Shown in pieces: positions 17,105 through 25,217 of a DNA stretch of 64,000 bases. Where the stretch lies: the NCBI RefSeq assembly GCF_014697215.1, contig NZ_CP031144.1, positions 1-64,000 on the forward strand, written 5' to 3'. Made by a program: the position numbers and the translations under genes. The notes under the pieces were generated by a model. That model was not told the DNA's origin and did no database searches. It was given only the letters and a program-made list of their open reading frames with translations. Within the stretch, counting starts at the first letter, position 1. Every line of letters begins with the position of its first letter. The DNA comes from Saccharopolyspora pogona (GTDB taxonomy: Bacteria; Actinomycetota; Actinomycetes; Mycobacteriales; Pseudonocardiaceae).

Positions 17105-18301
17105 ATGAAGACGATGTTGGAGCACCTCCGAGAGACCGCCCATCTGACCCAACGGGACCTCGCCCGACTCGCCGGGATCACGCAGGAGACCCTCAGCCAG
17201 CTGGAGACGGGCAAGTCCACGAGGCCCCGACTGGACACGCTGACCAAGCTCTGCGAGGCCCTCGAACTGGGAAGCATGCGCCCATCGGACCTGCTCAACC
17301 CGAGTCCGCTGGATGCCGACCCGGAGCTGGGCAAGGCCGAGGTGCAGCTGATCAGCCTGCTCAAGGTCCTGCCGCACTACGACTACACGCTCCGGGTGCG
17401 GGCCGATGTTTTCTGGGATCTCTTCTGCCAGCAGATCGGCTACCGGGACCACTACCCGGCAGCCAAGATCGCGGGCTGGCTCGAATCCGCCAGCGCAGGC
17501 AACTCGAAGTCGGCGACCACCAACCTCGCCGAGTACACGCTGATGTTCTTCGACCCCGATAACGAGAAGACGCTGCAGCTGCTCGCCGATCGCGGCCGGG
17601 TCGGGCCGGGCGTTCCCGTCGCGCGGCGCTGGTGCCGCGATGTCACCGACGCGGCGTGGATCCTGCACCGCGCGGTCATGACCTCCTATCCACAGCAGGT
17701 CGGGCAGCTCTACGTGGAGGCCGGCGAGACCGACAACCCCGAGCGGATCGCCGAGCTTCGCCACAGCGTCTACGAGGAGATCCGCGGTCGGGCCTTCGCC
17801 CACTCCCCCGCCGACGAGCAGATCCGCGCGCTGCGCGAAGACCCCTCCGACAACGTCCTCTACGAGGTGGCCTCGGTCGGCGAGCAGCCTGTGCAGGAGG
17901 TCGCGGTGACGATCCCCCGGGCCTGGCCCGGCCTGGCCCGCAACCCCGAACTCGACCCCGCCATCGCCGACCAGTTCGTCACCAGCGTCCTAGCCGAGCT
18001 TCGCGGACCCAACAAGCGCCATGCCAGCTCCGCGCTACTGGACCTGACCGACCGCCCGGACCTGCCCCGCCCGCTGCTGGAACGCATCAAAGACGCCATC
18101 GACCGCGGCGCGGTCGATGGCGACGACGACTACCGCGCCGAGGTCCTCTCCTCGGTGCTCAATGTGCGAGGCACCCTGAGCCAGCTCGACGCCGAGAGCG
18201 AGAAAGCCGAACAAGCCGCCAGCGCCCGCCGCGAACGCCTCCACGTCGTCGAACATCAGCAGGACGACAAACCAGCCTGGTGGCGCCGGTTCACTCGCTG
18301 A
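17105..18301 (+). CDS. XRE-family HTH protein with a long uncharacterised C-terminal region
   Basis: Residues 1-62 are a Cro/C1-type helix-turn-helix (LTQRDLARLAGITQETLSQL, then TLTKLCEALEL). The remaining 330 residues are mainly helical with no family I recognise; they include a charged segment, HSPADEQIRALREDPSDNVL, and end PAWWRRFTR. Related long HTH proteins in actinobacteria act as transcription regulators or anti-phage sensors, but nothing here decides between these. ATG 17105 directly follows the repeated CCGTTC operator candidates. A strong terminator follows the gene. Confidence 0.7.
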   Translation: MKTMLEHLRETAHLTQRDLARLAGITQETLSQLETGKSTRPRLDTLTKLCEALELGSMRPSDLLNPSPLDADPELGKAEVQLISLLKVLPHYDYTLRVRADVFWDLFCQQIGYRDHYPAAKIAGWLESASAGNSKSATTNLAEYTLMFFDPDNEKTLQLLADRGRVGPGVPVARRWCRDVTDAAWILHRAVMTSYPQQVGQLYVEAGETDNPERIAELRHSVYEEIRGRAFAHSPADEQIRALREDPSDNVLYEVASVGEQPVQEVAVTIPRAWPGLARNPELDPAIADQFVTSVLAELRGPNKRHASSALLDLTDRPDLPRPLLERIKDAIDRGAVDGDDDYRAEVLSSVLNVRGTLSQLDAESEKAEQAASARRERLHVVEHQQDDKPAWWRRFTR

Positions 18302-18326
18302 TCGACGGTCACGACCTCTCGAACCG

Positions 18327-18363
18327 CTGTGCCCCGCGACGACCTAGTCGTCGCGGGGCACAG
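18327..18363 (+). terminator. 17-bp perfect hairpin terminator
   Basis: CTGTGCCCCGCGACGAC pairs perfectly with GTCGTCGCGGGGCACAG around a three-base loop, 26 bases after the HTH stop codon. No U tract follows, which is common in high-GC actinobacteria. Confidence 0.7.
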
Positions 18364-18748
18364 CTGCTGCGTTCTCGAGCTAAACGCTTGCACCCTGCGG
18401 CGCGTGTGGTGGGAGCAGGCCGCCCAGGCCACAGGCCGTCCGACCGACGCGCTGGATTACCGGTTCGCCGACTGCCCCTTCCGGTCCCGCGCTCGCACCG
18501 ACGCCGACCGCCACACCGCGCCGCCTCTCACGGCGTAGCGCTGTTCGCCGTTCCGGTGTTCCCTCACGCCTCCGCCATATGCGCACCACGGCTACGCAAC
18601 AGTCGACTGTTGCGTAGCCATGACCTGGCACGGTAGCGCCCCAGCGGTGCCGACCGAGGACCACCCGCCTCAGCGACAGGCCGATCACCACTTCGGATCG
18701 TCCGTATGGACCTAGGCAACGCAATGCGTTTGCAATACGATTACTGGT
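18364..18748. other. non-coding stretch before the toxin-antitoxin pair
   Basis: No supported gene. An open frame beginning inside the preceding terminator lacks coding character. GCAACAGTCGACTGTTGC at about 18596-18613 is a perfect dyad. The 3' end, TTTGCA then TACGAT at 18736-18741, looks like the toxin promoter. Confidence 0.4.
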
Positions 18749-19030
18749 ATGGATCGGTTTAAGGAGGTGGAAGAGAACAAGGAGTCCGCGAAGCACGTCG
18801 CTAAGCACAACGTGACGCTGGATGAGGTTCGGGAAGCCATTCTCGAACGCCCGCACTGGATGACTCCCGGCAGGGATAACACCACGCTGATCTACGGGCG
18901 CACCTATGCGGGCCGCCACCTGTTAGTGGTGGCCGTACCGGCCAAGGGCGATCACGATGCGGCCTTCATCGTGACCGCCCGCGACATGACTCTCAGCGAG
19001 AAGAAGGCCTTCATGCGCAAGGCACGGTGA
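18749..19030 (+). CDS. BrnT-like toxin
   Basis: The 93-residue protein resembles BrnT/DUF4258-type ribonuclease toxins: AKHNVTLDEVREAILERP, then LIYGRTYAGRHLLVVAVP, and the C-terminal TARDMTLSEKKAF. In BrnT the basic and histidine residues in this arrangement cleave RNA. A ribbon-helix-helix protein follows six bases later, as in brnTA operons. ATG 18749 lies about seven bases after a TACGAT -10-like box without an upstream ribosome-binding site, so the transcript may be leaderless. AAGGAGGTG at 18761 lies inside the gene and offers no suitable downstream start. Confidence 0.7.
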   Translation: MDRFKEVEENKESAKHVAKHNVTLDEVREAILERPHWMTPGRDNTTLIYGRTYAGRHLLVVAVPAKGDHDAAFIVTARDMTLSEKKAFMRKAR

Positions 19031-19036
19031 TCATGC

Positions 19037-19402
19037 ATGACGACAACGAAGAAGACCCAACAAGATCTACCGAGGCCGGCCGAAGAGCTTGACGAGCTGG
19101 CCGCTTACTACGACACCCACGACACCTCGGCGGAGATGGATCACGGTCAGTGGGTCGAACCGCGACCGATGAAGACGACCTCTCTCCGCCTGCCAGCCGA
19201 TGTGGTCGAGGCATTGAAGAAGCTCGCTCAAGCACGAGGCATCCGATACACCGCCTTGCTTCGGGAGATCCTCGAACAGGCGGTGTATGGATCGCACTCG
19301 GTACCCCGCGACGAGCTAGCACAGATCAACGAGCGCCTGACTCGAATCGAGGCCGAGCTTGGCGCGAGACCAGCGAAGCCCGCTGCGGGCAAGCGCAACT
19401 GA
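19037..19402 (+). CDS. BrnA-like ribbon-helix-helix antitoxin
   Basis: Antitoxin partner of the preceding gene. Residues 48-85 form a ribbon-helix-helix DNA-binding unit (KTTSLRLPADVVEALKKLAQ, then YTALLREILEQAV). The preceding acidic stretch (EELDELAAYYDTHDTSAEMD) probably binds the toxin. A C-terminal helix (DELAQINERLTRIEAELG) may aid oligomerisation. As in other systems of this kind the antitoxin probably represses the operon. The six-base gap to the toxin supports co-expression. Confidence 0.7.
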   Translation: MTTTKKTQQDLPRPAEELDELAAYYDTHDTSAEMDHGQWVEPRPMKTTSLRLPADVVEALKKLAQARGIRYTALLREILEQAVYGSHSVPRDELAQINERLTRIEAELGARPAKPAAGKRN

Positions 19403-19619
19403 CCCATCCAGGGACCCGACGGCCCGTGACCGGCATCCGGTTGCGGGCCGTTCGTCATGCCACTTCAGTCCACGAGGGGTGGGAGCCTGCGAAGGAGCTG
19501 GGGTTCAAACGCTCGACGAGCTGCACACACCCTCATTTCTGTCGACCGGCAACTCCACCTGCACGCCCCTGGGGGCGCGGCGCGACGATGCGGGCCGCAC
19601 CCCGGGAGGGCGGTCATGA

Positions 19620-20215
19620 TCAGGCCGCAGCGGCCTGCCAGTGAGTGACGTACTTGGCGGCTTCGCCGGCCAGCACGGCGTCGAGGTCGTCGCGGTTGGT
19701 GTTGCTGCGCAATCGCAGCGGTGCGGCCGGCGCAGGTCGAGCACGACCGGGATCGCGCCCGGCAGCAGCTTGTTCATGTGCAGCTCCAGGATCCGCAGCG
19801 CGAGGTTCGCCGCGTCCCGGCCCAATTCGGGCTCCTTGAGGTAGGGCAGCACGACCTCGGTCTTGCCGTCGCGGTACCGAAGCCCCAGCACCCCGCTGCC
19901 GGGCTCACGGTCTGCCGAGGATGCGCACCACGAGTTCCGCGCGTACCCACTCGGTCAAGGCCAACGGCACACCGCTGGCCTTGGTCTTCGACTACCACCG
20001 GCCGAACCCGCTCTGCAGCTTTCTCGGCCATCAACCGACTTACGGCTCTGCGGTGCGCAGCGGACCATCGTTCTCCCGCGCCCACAGCTTGGCCCGCCTT
20101 CGGCACTGCGGTAGATCTCATCTGCCAGCGCGCGGAACTCGTCCTCGGTCCACGGAGTCCCGTGCTGCTTTGCGTCGGTAGACAGGCGGGTGTTGCGCGC
20201 TCATGCACGCCTGAC
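19620..20215 (-). pseudogene. degenerate hypothetical gene with several frameshifts
   Basis: Coding-quality segments occur in different minus-strand frames: HGTPWTEDEFRALADEIYRS, LWARENDGPLRTAEP, LMAEKAAERVRPVV, LTEWVRAELVVRILG, then LGLRYRDGKTEVVLPYLKEP and LHMNKLLPGAIPVVLDLRRP, ending RSNTNRDDLDAVLAGEAAKY and WQAAAA at a stop (19620-19622). Together they suggest one protein of about 190 residues broken at least three times. I do not recognise the family. The 5' boundary is approximate. Confidence 0.5.
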
Positions 20216-20897
20216 ACTGCTGGCGCCCACGCTGCTGGCGCCCACGCTGCTGGCGGAGGCGAGCTGGCCGGGCCGGAGGCGGCACCAAACCCGCGATTGC
20301 GCAGCTCACAGGGGGTCACAAGGAGGTCGCATTGATCGCGTCGCTGGCAGTCACCGTGTACAGTGTGCGTGGTGTGCACGGTTGGCCAACTCCCCTCGGG
20401 GATGAGGACTTCGGTCTTTGACACTCAGGTGTCAAAGAGGGCCAGAACACCAGCAAGCAGCCCAACCGGGCACAAAAAGGGCCGGGCCCGAAGGCCCGGC
20501 CGGAGGCTGGCTCGAGGTCAGGAACCCGCCAAGATTCTGACGACCTCGATGCCCAGCTGCAGTAGAGCGCAAAGCGCCCCGATCGCACCCCATGCGACCA
20601 CGGGGCGTTTTCGTCTACTTCGGTAGTTGGCGACCAACTCTTGGTCCTCCGTTCAGGACTCCCGGTTTCCCGGGGGCTGCTCCAATTTGGGCAGCGATCA
20701 GGGGGAGGACCGCGTTGATCAGCAACTGGCAGAGATCTTACCGGAGCGGTGCGCCAAGATCCGGCATCCCAGTTCGCCCCCTACGGCTTCGCCGAGCCCC
20801 TACGCGCGCGCCCGCGCGTAGGGGCGCGCGTGCGGAGAAGTATTCGGTCTCGGCGACGCTAATCGACCAGCGAATGTGAAACCGGTCACTTTCTAAC
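20216..20897. other. non-coding stretch with a terminator
   Basis: No supported gene. Short tandem copies of TGCTGGCGCCCACGC lie near 20219-20250, and a terminator-like hairpin lies at 20571-20611. The final 80 bases are less GC-rich, with alternating GC (GCGCGCGCCCGCGCG) near 20810. Confidence 0.4.
20571..20611 (+). terminator. hairpin with U tract
   Basis: AAAGCGCCCCG pairs with CGGGGCGTTTT, followed by further T-containing sequence. It is a good intrinsic terminator in either direction. Confidence 0.6.
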
Positions 20898-21056
20898 ATG
20901 GTGGACCATCGAGAATCAGTTCCGGCCCAATGGGCAACGGCACGTACGCAGGTGACGCCCCTGGAGATCGCCGAGCGCCTTCCCACCCTGTGTCTGCGGC
21001 TCGGCGACCACCAGCCCCACGTCCGCAGCAAGCTCCGCGAATACCTGCCGCTGTAG
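20898..21056 (+). CDS. short hypothetical ORF in frame with the AbiTii-like gene
   Basis: The 52-residue ORF has good codon bias after residue 17 (TPLEIAERLPTLCLRLGDHQ). It ends at TAG 21054-21056, after which the same frame runs straight into the AbiTii-like gene. It is either a small separate protein or the N-terminal part of a fusion split by an amber codon. I do not recognise it. Confidence 0.4.
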   Translation: MVDHRESVPAQWATARTQVTPLEIAERLPTLCLRLGDHQPHVRSKLREYLPL

Positions 21057-21059
21057 GCG

Positions 21060-21728
21060 TTGCGCCAGTTATCCGGGGAACTGATGCCCGAGGAGTTCCG
21101 CGATCAAGTCCAGCATGGGATCGCCGTGTTGGGCTTGAACATCGGCGAGCTGGAAGCGCTCGCGGCATCGGGCGAGCAGATGCACCACCTTCGCCCTGTC
21201 TGGGCCAGTGGGCTCGTGTACGGCCTGAACGAGTTGAACGTCGCCCCGCAAAGTCGCGTGGCCGAGGTCTACTGGGCGGTGTCCAAGACGGCGATACAGG
21301 GGATTCTTATTCGGATCCGTACGGCTCTGGTGGAGCTGGTCTCCGAACTGATCGCGCGGACGCCGCAGGACCAAGATGTGCCGGACAAGAACATCGCTGA
21401 TCAAGCGTTCACAACAGTGGTTGTCAATCAGTACAACGCCACCGATGGTGGCTCGATCTCTCTTAACGTTGCAGCAGACTCCGCCACGGCGATCGGTAGC
21501 CAGGCCGCCAACGGCCCCGACTCCAGCGTCGTGGGCATTCAGACTGTGCGGGGAGACAGCAACAATGTCGCCGGTCGGGACGCCACCATGACCAGCGTTA
21601 AGGATCAGCCTGTGAAAGAAGACTGGTGGACGCGATGGCGCAAGAGGGGCGTATTAGTCGCGCTCGGCACCATCGTCAGTGCCGTCATTGCCGTATTCAC
21701 TTGGATTGGCTGGACCCCCTGGGACTGA
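21060..21728 (+). CDS. AbiTii-like protein with C-terminal membrane segment, probably N-truncated
   Basis: The first half resembles the later part of AbiTii domains, first named in lactococcal abortive-infection proteins: LMPEEFRDQVQHGIAVLGLN, IGELEALAAS, and AQSRVAEVYW-type helix into IQGILIRIRTALVELVSELI. The second half has the low-complexity repeats seen in actinobacterial relatives (ISLNVAADSATAIGSQAANG), then a basic segment and a single transmembrane helix (GVLVALGTIVSAVIAVFTWI). The usual N-terminal half of the domain is absent. TTG 21060 or ATG 21084 could start it. A role in phage defence is possible from family name only. Confidence 0.6.
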   Translation: MRQLSGELMPEEFRDQVQHGIAVLGLNIGELEALAASGEQMHHLRPVWASGLVYGLNELNVAPQSRVAEVYWAVSKTAIQGILIRIRTALVELVSELIARTPQDQDVPDKNIADQAFTTVVVNQYNATDGGSISLNVAADSATAIGSQAANGPDSSVVGIQTVRGDSNNVAGRDATMTSVKDQPVKEDWWTRWRKRGVLVALGTIVSAVIAVFTWIGWTPWD

Positions 21729-21938
21729 CGCGAAGGGTTCGGCTCATGACCAGAGCGCTTCGATCCAGGCTCAACCAACGGGAGCGCGGCCGCGTTGGTC
21801 AAGCCCGCCGGGACGAGCACCAGGCTGTGTTCGGCGGACAGGTGCTGCACGGTGTCCACCAAACGCTCCATCTCTTGGCTCTGCAGCACGAGCGGTGACA
21901 TCTTCCGGCGGCGGCCCTGCGACAAGTTCTGAATCATG
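21605..21938 (-). CDS. possible small or 3'-truncated protein opposite the AbiTii-like gene end
   Basis: From ATG 21938 the minus strand reads about 65 residues with strong third-position GC bias (RRRKMSPLVLQSQEMERLVD, TVQHLSAEHSLVLVPAGLTN), then overlaps the 3' end of the AbiTii-like gene, where the reading loses coding character. It may be a gene cut at about 21730. No family recognised. Confidence 0.3.
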
Positions 21939-22002
21939 CCCGTCCCATCACTGCCGACTGCGGCTGCCTGAAGTACGCCAGGCCACCGGGCGGTAGTCCC
22001 GA

Positions 22003-22197
22003 TCAGCGCGAGCCCTGCCGCACTCAGGTACGGGGCTGGGGCGCTGACTGTCGCCCACTGTGGACAACCTCCGTCAAGGGCTCCGGGTTGACCACAGCGG
22101 TTGCCAACAAGCGATGGCGCGGGAAAGAGCAAGGCAACCATCGATAATCCGTGGATTCGACGGGTGTTGGCCATCGTCGCCGAATGCTTGTCGCCTA
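22003..22197. repeat. partition-locus upstream repeat, copy 1, with DnaA-box-like sites
   Basis: Homologous along its length to 24924-25119. It contains TGTGGACAA at 22059-22067, the exact actinobacterial DnaA-box consensus on one strand, and TTGACCACA at 22088-22096, one mismatch from it on the other strand. Both copies keep this divergent pair and the following GCGGTTGCCAAC block. It may be a replication origin or an incompatibility/regulatory region upstream of parA. Confidence 0.6.
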
Positions 22198-22272
22198 GCC
22201 TGGTCGCCGAGGTCGCGGCTCGTGTCCCGCGGCCTGCTCCGCAGTACCAACGACGGGAAGCATACGGAGACA

Positions 22273-23043
22273 ATGGAACAACAACACGAAACCAAGGTCA
22301 TCGTCGTTGCAGCTCAGAAGGGCGGCGTGGGAAAGACGACGACGACCGGACATCTGGCCGGCACCACCGCCGAAGTTTTCCCGCCGCTCCCGATCGCCGG
22401 GACCGGCGAGCAGCAGGCACAGGTGCTGGCGGTTTCCACCGACCCCCAGGGCTCATTGCCTTACTGGTTGGAGAAGGTCGAGAAGCGCCTGGCAGAACAG
22501 GGCGAGCGACTGCCGCTCGACTACGCCCAGGAGCACAAGAATCCCCGAGTGCTGGCGAAGCTCAAGCAAGCCCGCCAGTACCGCCGGATCTTCGTCGACT
22601 CTCCGGGATGGCTCGAAGGCGCGGATGACGAGCTCGCCGCCCTCCGCCGCGGCGAGGCACCAGAGCAGCCGGGGAAGCAGATTCTGCTCGCCACGCTCGA
22701 ATCAGCCGACTTCGTGGTCGTGCCGATGGAACCTGAAGACCTGGCATTCCCCCCGACTCAGCGGACCATCGAAGAAGTTATCCAGCCGCTCGGCATCCGC
22801 TTCGTGGTCGTGATCAACAACTGGGATCCACGCGATGGAGATGGGGATCTCGTGGATACGCGCAAACGGTGCGAACGGAGGGGCTGGCCGGTCGCTCGTA
22901 CCGTGATCCGGCGCTACAAGCTCCACACCACGGCGTCAGCAGCCGGACGGTTGTGCACCCACTACCCCCGCAACCGAACCGCAGTTGAAGCGCAGAAGGA
23001 TTACCTGAGCCTCAACATGGAACTCGCGATCGGGGGGAACTGA
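22273..23043 (+). CDS. parA: ParA-family partition ATPase
   Basis: Deviant Walker-A ATPase for DNA segregation: VVAAQKGGVGKTTTTGHLAG near the N-terminus, VSTDPQGSLPYWL as the second motif, and FVDSPGWLEGADDE for Walker A'. At 256 residues it lacks the N-terminal helix-turn-helix of ParA type Ia and so is of the short Soj-like class. ATG 22273 follows CGGAG by four bases; a longer upstream frame has no coding character. The stop overlaps the parB start (TGATG), giving translational coupling. Confidence 0.9.
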   Translation: MEQQHETKVIVVAAQKGGVGKTTTTGHLAGTTAEVFPPLPIAGTGEQQAQVLAVSTDPQGSLPYWLEKVEKRLAEQGERLPLDYAQEHKNPRVLAKLKQARQYRRIFVDSPGWLEGADDELAALRRGEAPEQPGKQILLATLESADFVVVPMEPEDLAFPPTQRTIEEVIQPLGIRFVVVINNWDPRDGDGDLVDTRKRCERRGWPVARTVIRRYKLHTTASAAGRLCTHYPRNRTAVEAQKDYLSLNMELAIGGN

Positions 23044-24071
23044 TGGCGCGCGTGGTCCTCGGTGAGGACGACGACGAGATCACCGTCTCCACGTCCACCG
23101 GGCACGTGGAGACGTTCAAGCTGCACCAGCTGCAGCCCAACCCCGAGAACCCGAGGCCGAGCGACCTCGAAGTCGACGAAACGGCCGAAGACCTTCGGGC
23201 TCGCGGTCAACTGCAGAACTTGAACGTGATGAGCCGCGCCGCGTTCCTCGCGCAGAAGCCCTATCTGGAAGAACAACTCGACCAGCGCCCGGTGGTGGTC
23301 ATCAACGGCTGTCGTCGCCTGGCGGCCGGGAAGAAGGCCGGCCTGCCGACCTTGGACGGCCGCCGGCGCGATGACTGGACTGAGGCCCAGATCGACGAGG
23401 CGATGATCACTGAGAATGTGCATCGCCGCGATCTCAACCCGCTGCTACTCGGGCGCCATCTGAGCCGGATGCTGATCCGGTACGGCTCGCAGCGGAAGCT
23501 GGCCAAGGGCATCAACAAGGACCCGGCTTGGGTTCGTCAGCGCATCGACCTGACGAAACTTCACCCGGACCTGCAGGCCGCGATCGAAGCCGACCGCGTC
23601 CTGTTCAAAGTCGCCCGCGAATGCGGCCGGCTACACGAGGAGCTGCAGCCGCTGTTGGCGACAGGAGAACTCCCCGAGTCAGTAGCTCAGGTGTGGCTGA
23701 CCGACGAGCGAATCTCGGCAGACGAACAACTGGCGCGCTGGAAAGCTGGACCGCCGTACCTCGCGGCCGAGCTTCTAGCCAAGCCGGACGAAGCGGGTGA
23801 GTACCCGGTACTCACCCCGCACGAGAGCGAGGAACAAGACGCGCCGGAGCAAGCAGCCGTATCGGACGATCTGCACGAGCCCGATGCGGCAGCAGAAAGT
23901 GAGTACCCGGTACTCACCCCAGGCGCCGCAGCGAAGTGCGATGAGAAGCGGCTGCAGCCGCAGCTGATCATCCGTGTGGAAGACAGGTCCCCGAGAAGTC
24001 TCGCCGACGCTCTCCGAGAGCACCTCACTCCCTCGGAAGTCGAAGAGCTCGTCGAAGCTCTGATCGGCTGA
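23043..24071 (+). CDS. parB: ParB-family partition protein
   Basis: DNA-binding partner of ParA. The ParB/Spo0J domain is visible as KLHQLQPNPENPR, VINGCRRLAAGKKAGLPTL and ITENVHRRDLNPLLLGRHL, followed by a helix-turn-helix (GSQRKLAKGINKDPAWVRQR). The classical ENxQR-type motif is ENVHRRDL. The C-terminal linker twice encodes EYPVLTP (residues about 252-259 and 286-293). The DNA there is a parS-like palindrome each time, so the gene carries its own probable binding sites. The tail SEVEELVEALIG probably dimerises. Confidence 0.9.
   Translation: MARVVLGEDDDEITVSTSTGHVETFKLHQLQPNPENPRPSDLEVDETAEDLRARGQLQNLNVMSRAAFLAQKPYLEEQLDQRPVVVINGCRRLAAGKKAGLPTLDGRRRDDWTEAQIDEAMITENVHRRDLNPLLLGRHLSRMLIRYGSQRKLAKGINKDPAWVRQRIDLTKLHPDLQAAIEADRVLFKVARECGRLHEELQPLLATGELPESVAQVWLTDERISADEQLARWKAGPPYLAAELLAKPDEAGEYPVLTPHESEEQDAPEQAAVSDDLHEPDAAAESEYPVLTPGAAAKCDEKRLQPQLIIRVEDRSPRSLADALREHLTPSEVEELVEALIG
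23795..23817. promoter_or_regulatory. parS-like palindrome 1, inside parB
   Basis: GTGAGTACC-C-GGTACTCAC flanked by GG and CC, a 23-base perfect dyad with one central base. Four related dyads occur only around the partition genes in this window, which fits a centromere-type ParB site. Confidence 0.7.
23899..23917. promoter_or_regulatory. parS-like palindrome 2, inside parB
   Basis: Same 19-base core as site 1, 102 bases downstream of its core start and also within the parB reading frame. Confidence 0.7.
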
Positions 24072-24083
24072 AACACGAACTGC

Positions 24084-24114
24084 GGCCCCGGCAACTTGTT
24101 CTGTTGCCGGGGCC
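24084..24114 (+). terminator. parB terminator
   Basis: GGCCCCGGCAAC pairs with GTTGCCGGGGCC around TTGTTCT, 12 bases after the parB stop. A diverged copy follows the parB remnant at 25170-25207. Confidence 0.75.
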
Positions 24115-24126
24115 GTGGTCGTTCGT

Positions 24127-24149
24127 GGGTGAGTACCGGGTACTCGCCC
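24127..24149. promoter_or_regulatory. parS-like palindrome 3, downstream of parB
   Basis: GTGAGTACC-G-GGTACTCGC with flanking GG/CC. One mismatch (A to G) breaks the dyad, and the central base is G. Confidence 0.65.
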
Positions 24150-24329
24150 GGTTTTTGCTGATCGGGTGCCTGCGACCAGGGGCGAGATGCAGCAGGCCTG
24201 CTCAGTCGCTGTACCCGCTAGCTGCACGGCCTGGCGGCGGCCAGGTTCCGAGCCCGGCCCGGCGGACGAGGTGCCGTCAGGTGCCGCGGCTGGCCGCCTG
24301 GCGTGCGGCACTTCGGGAGAACCAGGTCA

Positions 24330-24755
24330 TTACAGGTTGTGCGAGAGCAGCCGGCTCAGCGTCTCGTCGACGTTCATCCACCGGTGTTCGTCACCGGGTG
24401 CGACCGCGTCGTAGGTGTCGTTCAAGAAGTCGGCAAGCTGATCGGCATTCACTTCGAAGGTGGCCTGCCCTGACGGCGAGCTCAACGCGATCATGACCAA
24501 CGTCGGCTCGTCGAGTCGAGGGCGGATTCGCACGTCGCCTTCGCCTGCCTCGGCGACCAGCCCGTCGGCCAGCAGGTCGCGGGCGATCACCCAATCCACC
24601 TGACCGGCCTTGCCCACGTTGAACTTCATGCAGACCTCGTACGGGTTGCGGCTGTCGTACCGCAGTTCCACGCCAACCGGCGCGATCACTCCCGCCGGGG
24701 CTACCAGGTTGAAGACCATGGTGGCGAGCACCGTGCCGTGATCGTTTGCCATCAT
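24330..24755 (-). CDS. SsgA/SsgB-like sporulation and cell-division regulator
   Basis: SsgA-like proteins control septum site selection in sporulating actinomycetes. Family features are plain: VGVELRYDSRNPYEVCMKFN, VDWVIARDLLADGLVAEAGE, GDVRIRPRLDE, IALSSPSGQATFEV and a final LADFLNDTYDAVAPGDE. Length (141 residues) matches the family. ATG 24755 is chosen over an upstream in-frame ATG because GGGAG lies eight bases before it. It sits between an intact and a decayed partition locus, so it travels with plasmid maintenance genes. Confidence 0.85.
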   Translation of the reverse strand: MMANDHGTVLATMVFNLVAPAGVIAPVGVELRYDSRNPYEVCMKFNVGKAGQVDWVIARDLLADGLVAEAGEGDVRIRPRLDEPTLVMIALSSPSGQATFEVNADQLADFLNDTYDAVAPGDEHRWMNVDETLSRLLSHNL

Positions 24756-24923
24756 GTCCGCACTCCCAAGCATCGGCTTCGGCTTCCCATACCTTCTGAA
24801 CGAAGCATGCCCAACGTGGGTTCATACCTTCTTCACGATGACTTCAGACCCGGCCGCCGTGATGCTCCAGATTGTCAAGAACCGCATGGACGCGCGCGAT
24901 GCAGTCATTGGCTGCCGTTCCAC

Positions 24924-25119
24924 TCAGCGCGTGCCCTGCCGGACTTGAGTACGGGGTTGGGGCGCTGACTGCCGCCCGCTGTGGACAACTCTCCGCTTGG
25001 GGCTCCGAGTTGACCACAGCGGTTGCCAACAGGCGATGGCATCGGGAACGCGGGGTCAAGCTTTCTAAAACCTGTGATTCCAAGGGTGTTGGCCAGTGCT
25101 GCCGAACGTGGGTCGCCTA
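24924..25119. repeat. partition-locus upstream repeat, copy 2
   Basis: Diverged copy of 22003-22197. It keeps TGTGGACAA at 24980-24988 and TTGACCACA at 25010-25018. It runs directly into a parB 3' remnant, so parA and nearly all of parB have been deleted between the two halves of this copy. Confidence 0.6.
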
Positions 25120-25120
25120 T

Positions 25121-25159
25121 TCGGAAGTTGAAGAGCTTGTCGAAGCCTTGATCAGCTGA
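25121..25159 (+). pseudogene. parB 3'-end remnant
   Basis: Encodes SEVEELVEALIS and a stop, matching the last residues of intact ParB (SEVEELVEALIG) with several synonymous changes. It is followed by the same terminator and parS-like dyad order as the intact locus. Confidence 0.8.
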
Positions 25160-25169
25160 AACATGAGCT

Positions 25170-25207
25170 GCGGCCCCAGGCAACAGAACGAAGTTGCCTG
25201 GGGCCGC
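25170..25207 (+). terminator. terminator of the decayed partition locus
   Basis: GCGGCCCCAGGCAAC pairs with GTTGCCTGGGGCCGC, a compensated copy of the intact parB terminator. Confidence 0.75.
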
Positions 25208-25217
25208 AGTTGTCTGT

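Noticed and set aside
18329..18538. 69-residue frame beginning inside a hairpin after the HTH gene
   Set aside because: It starts within a perfect terminator and has no coding bias or ribosome-binding site.
20219..20250. Tandem TGCTGGCGCCCACGC copies as a CRISPR-like array
   Set aside because: Only two full units, with no spacers and no cas genes nearby.
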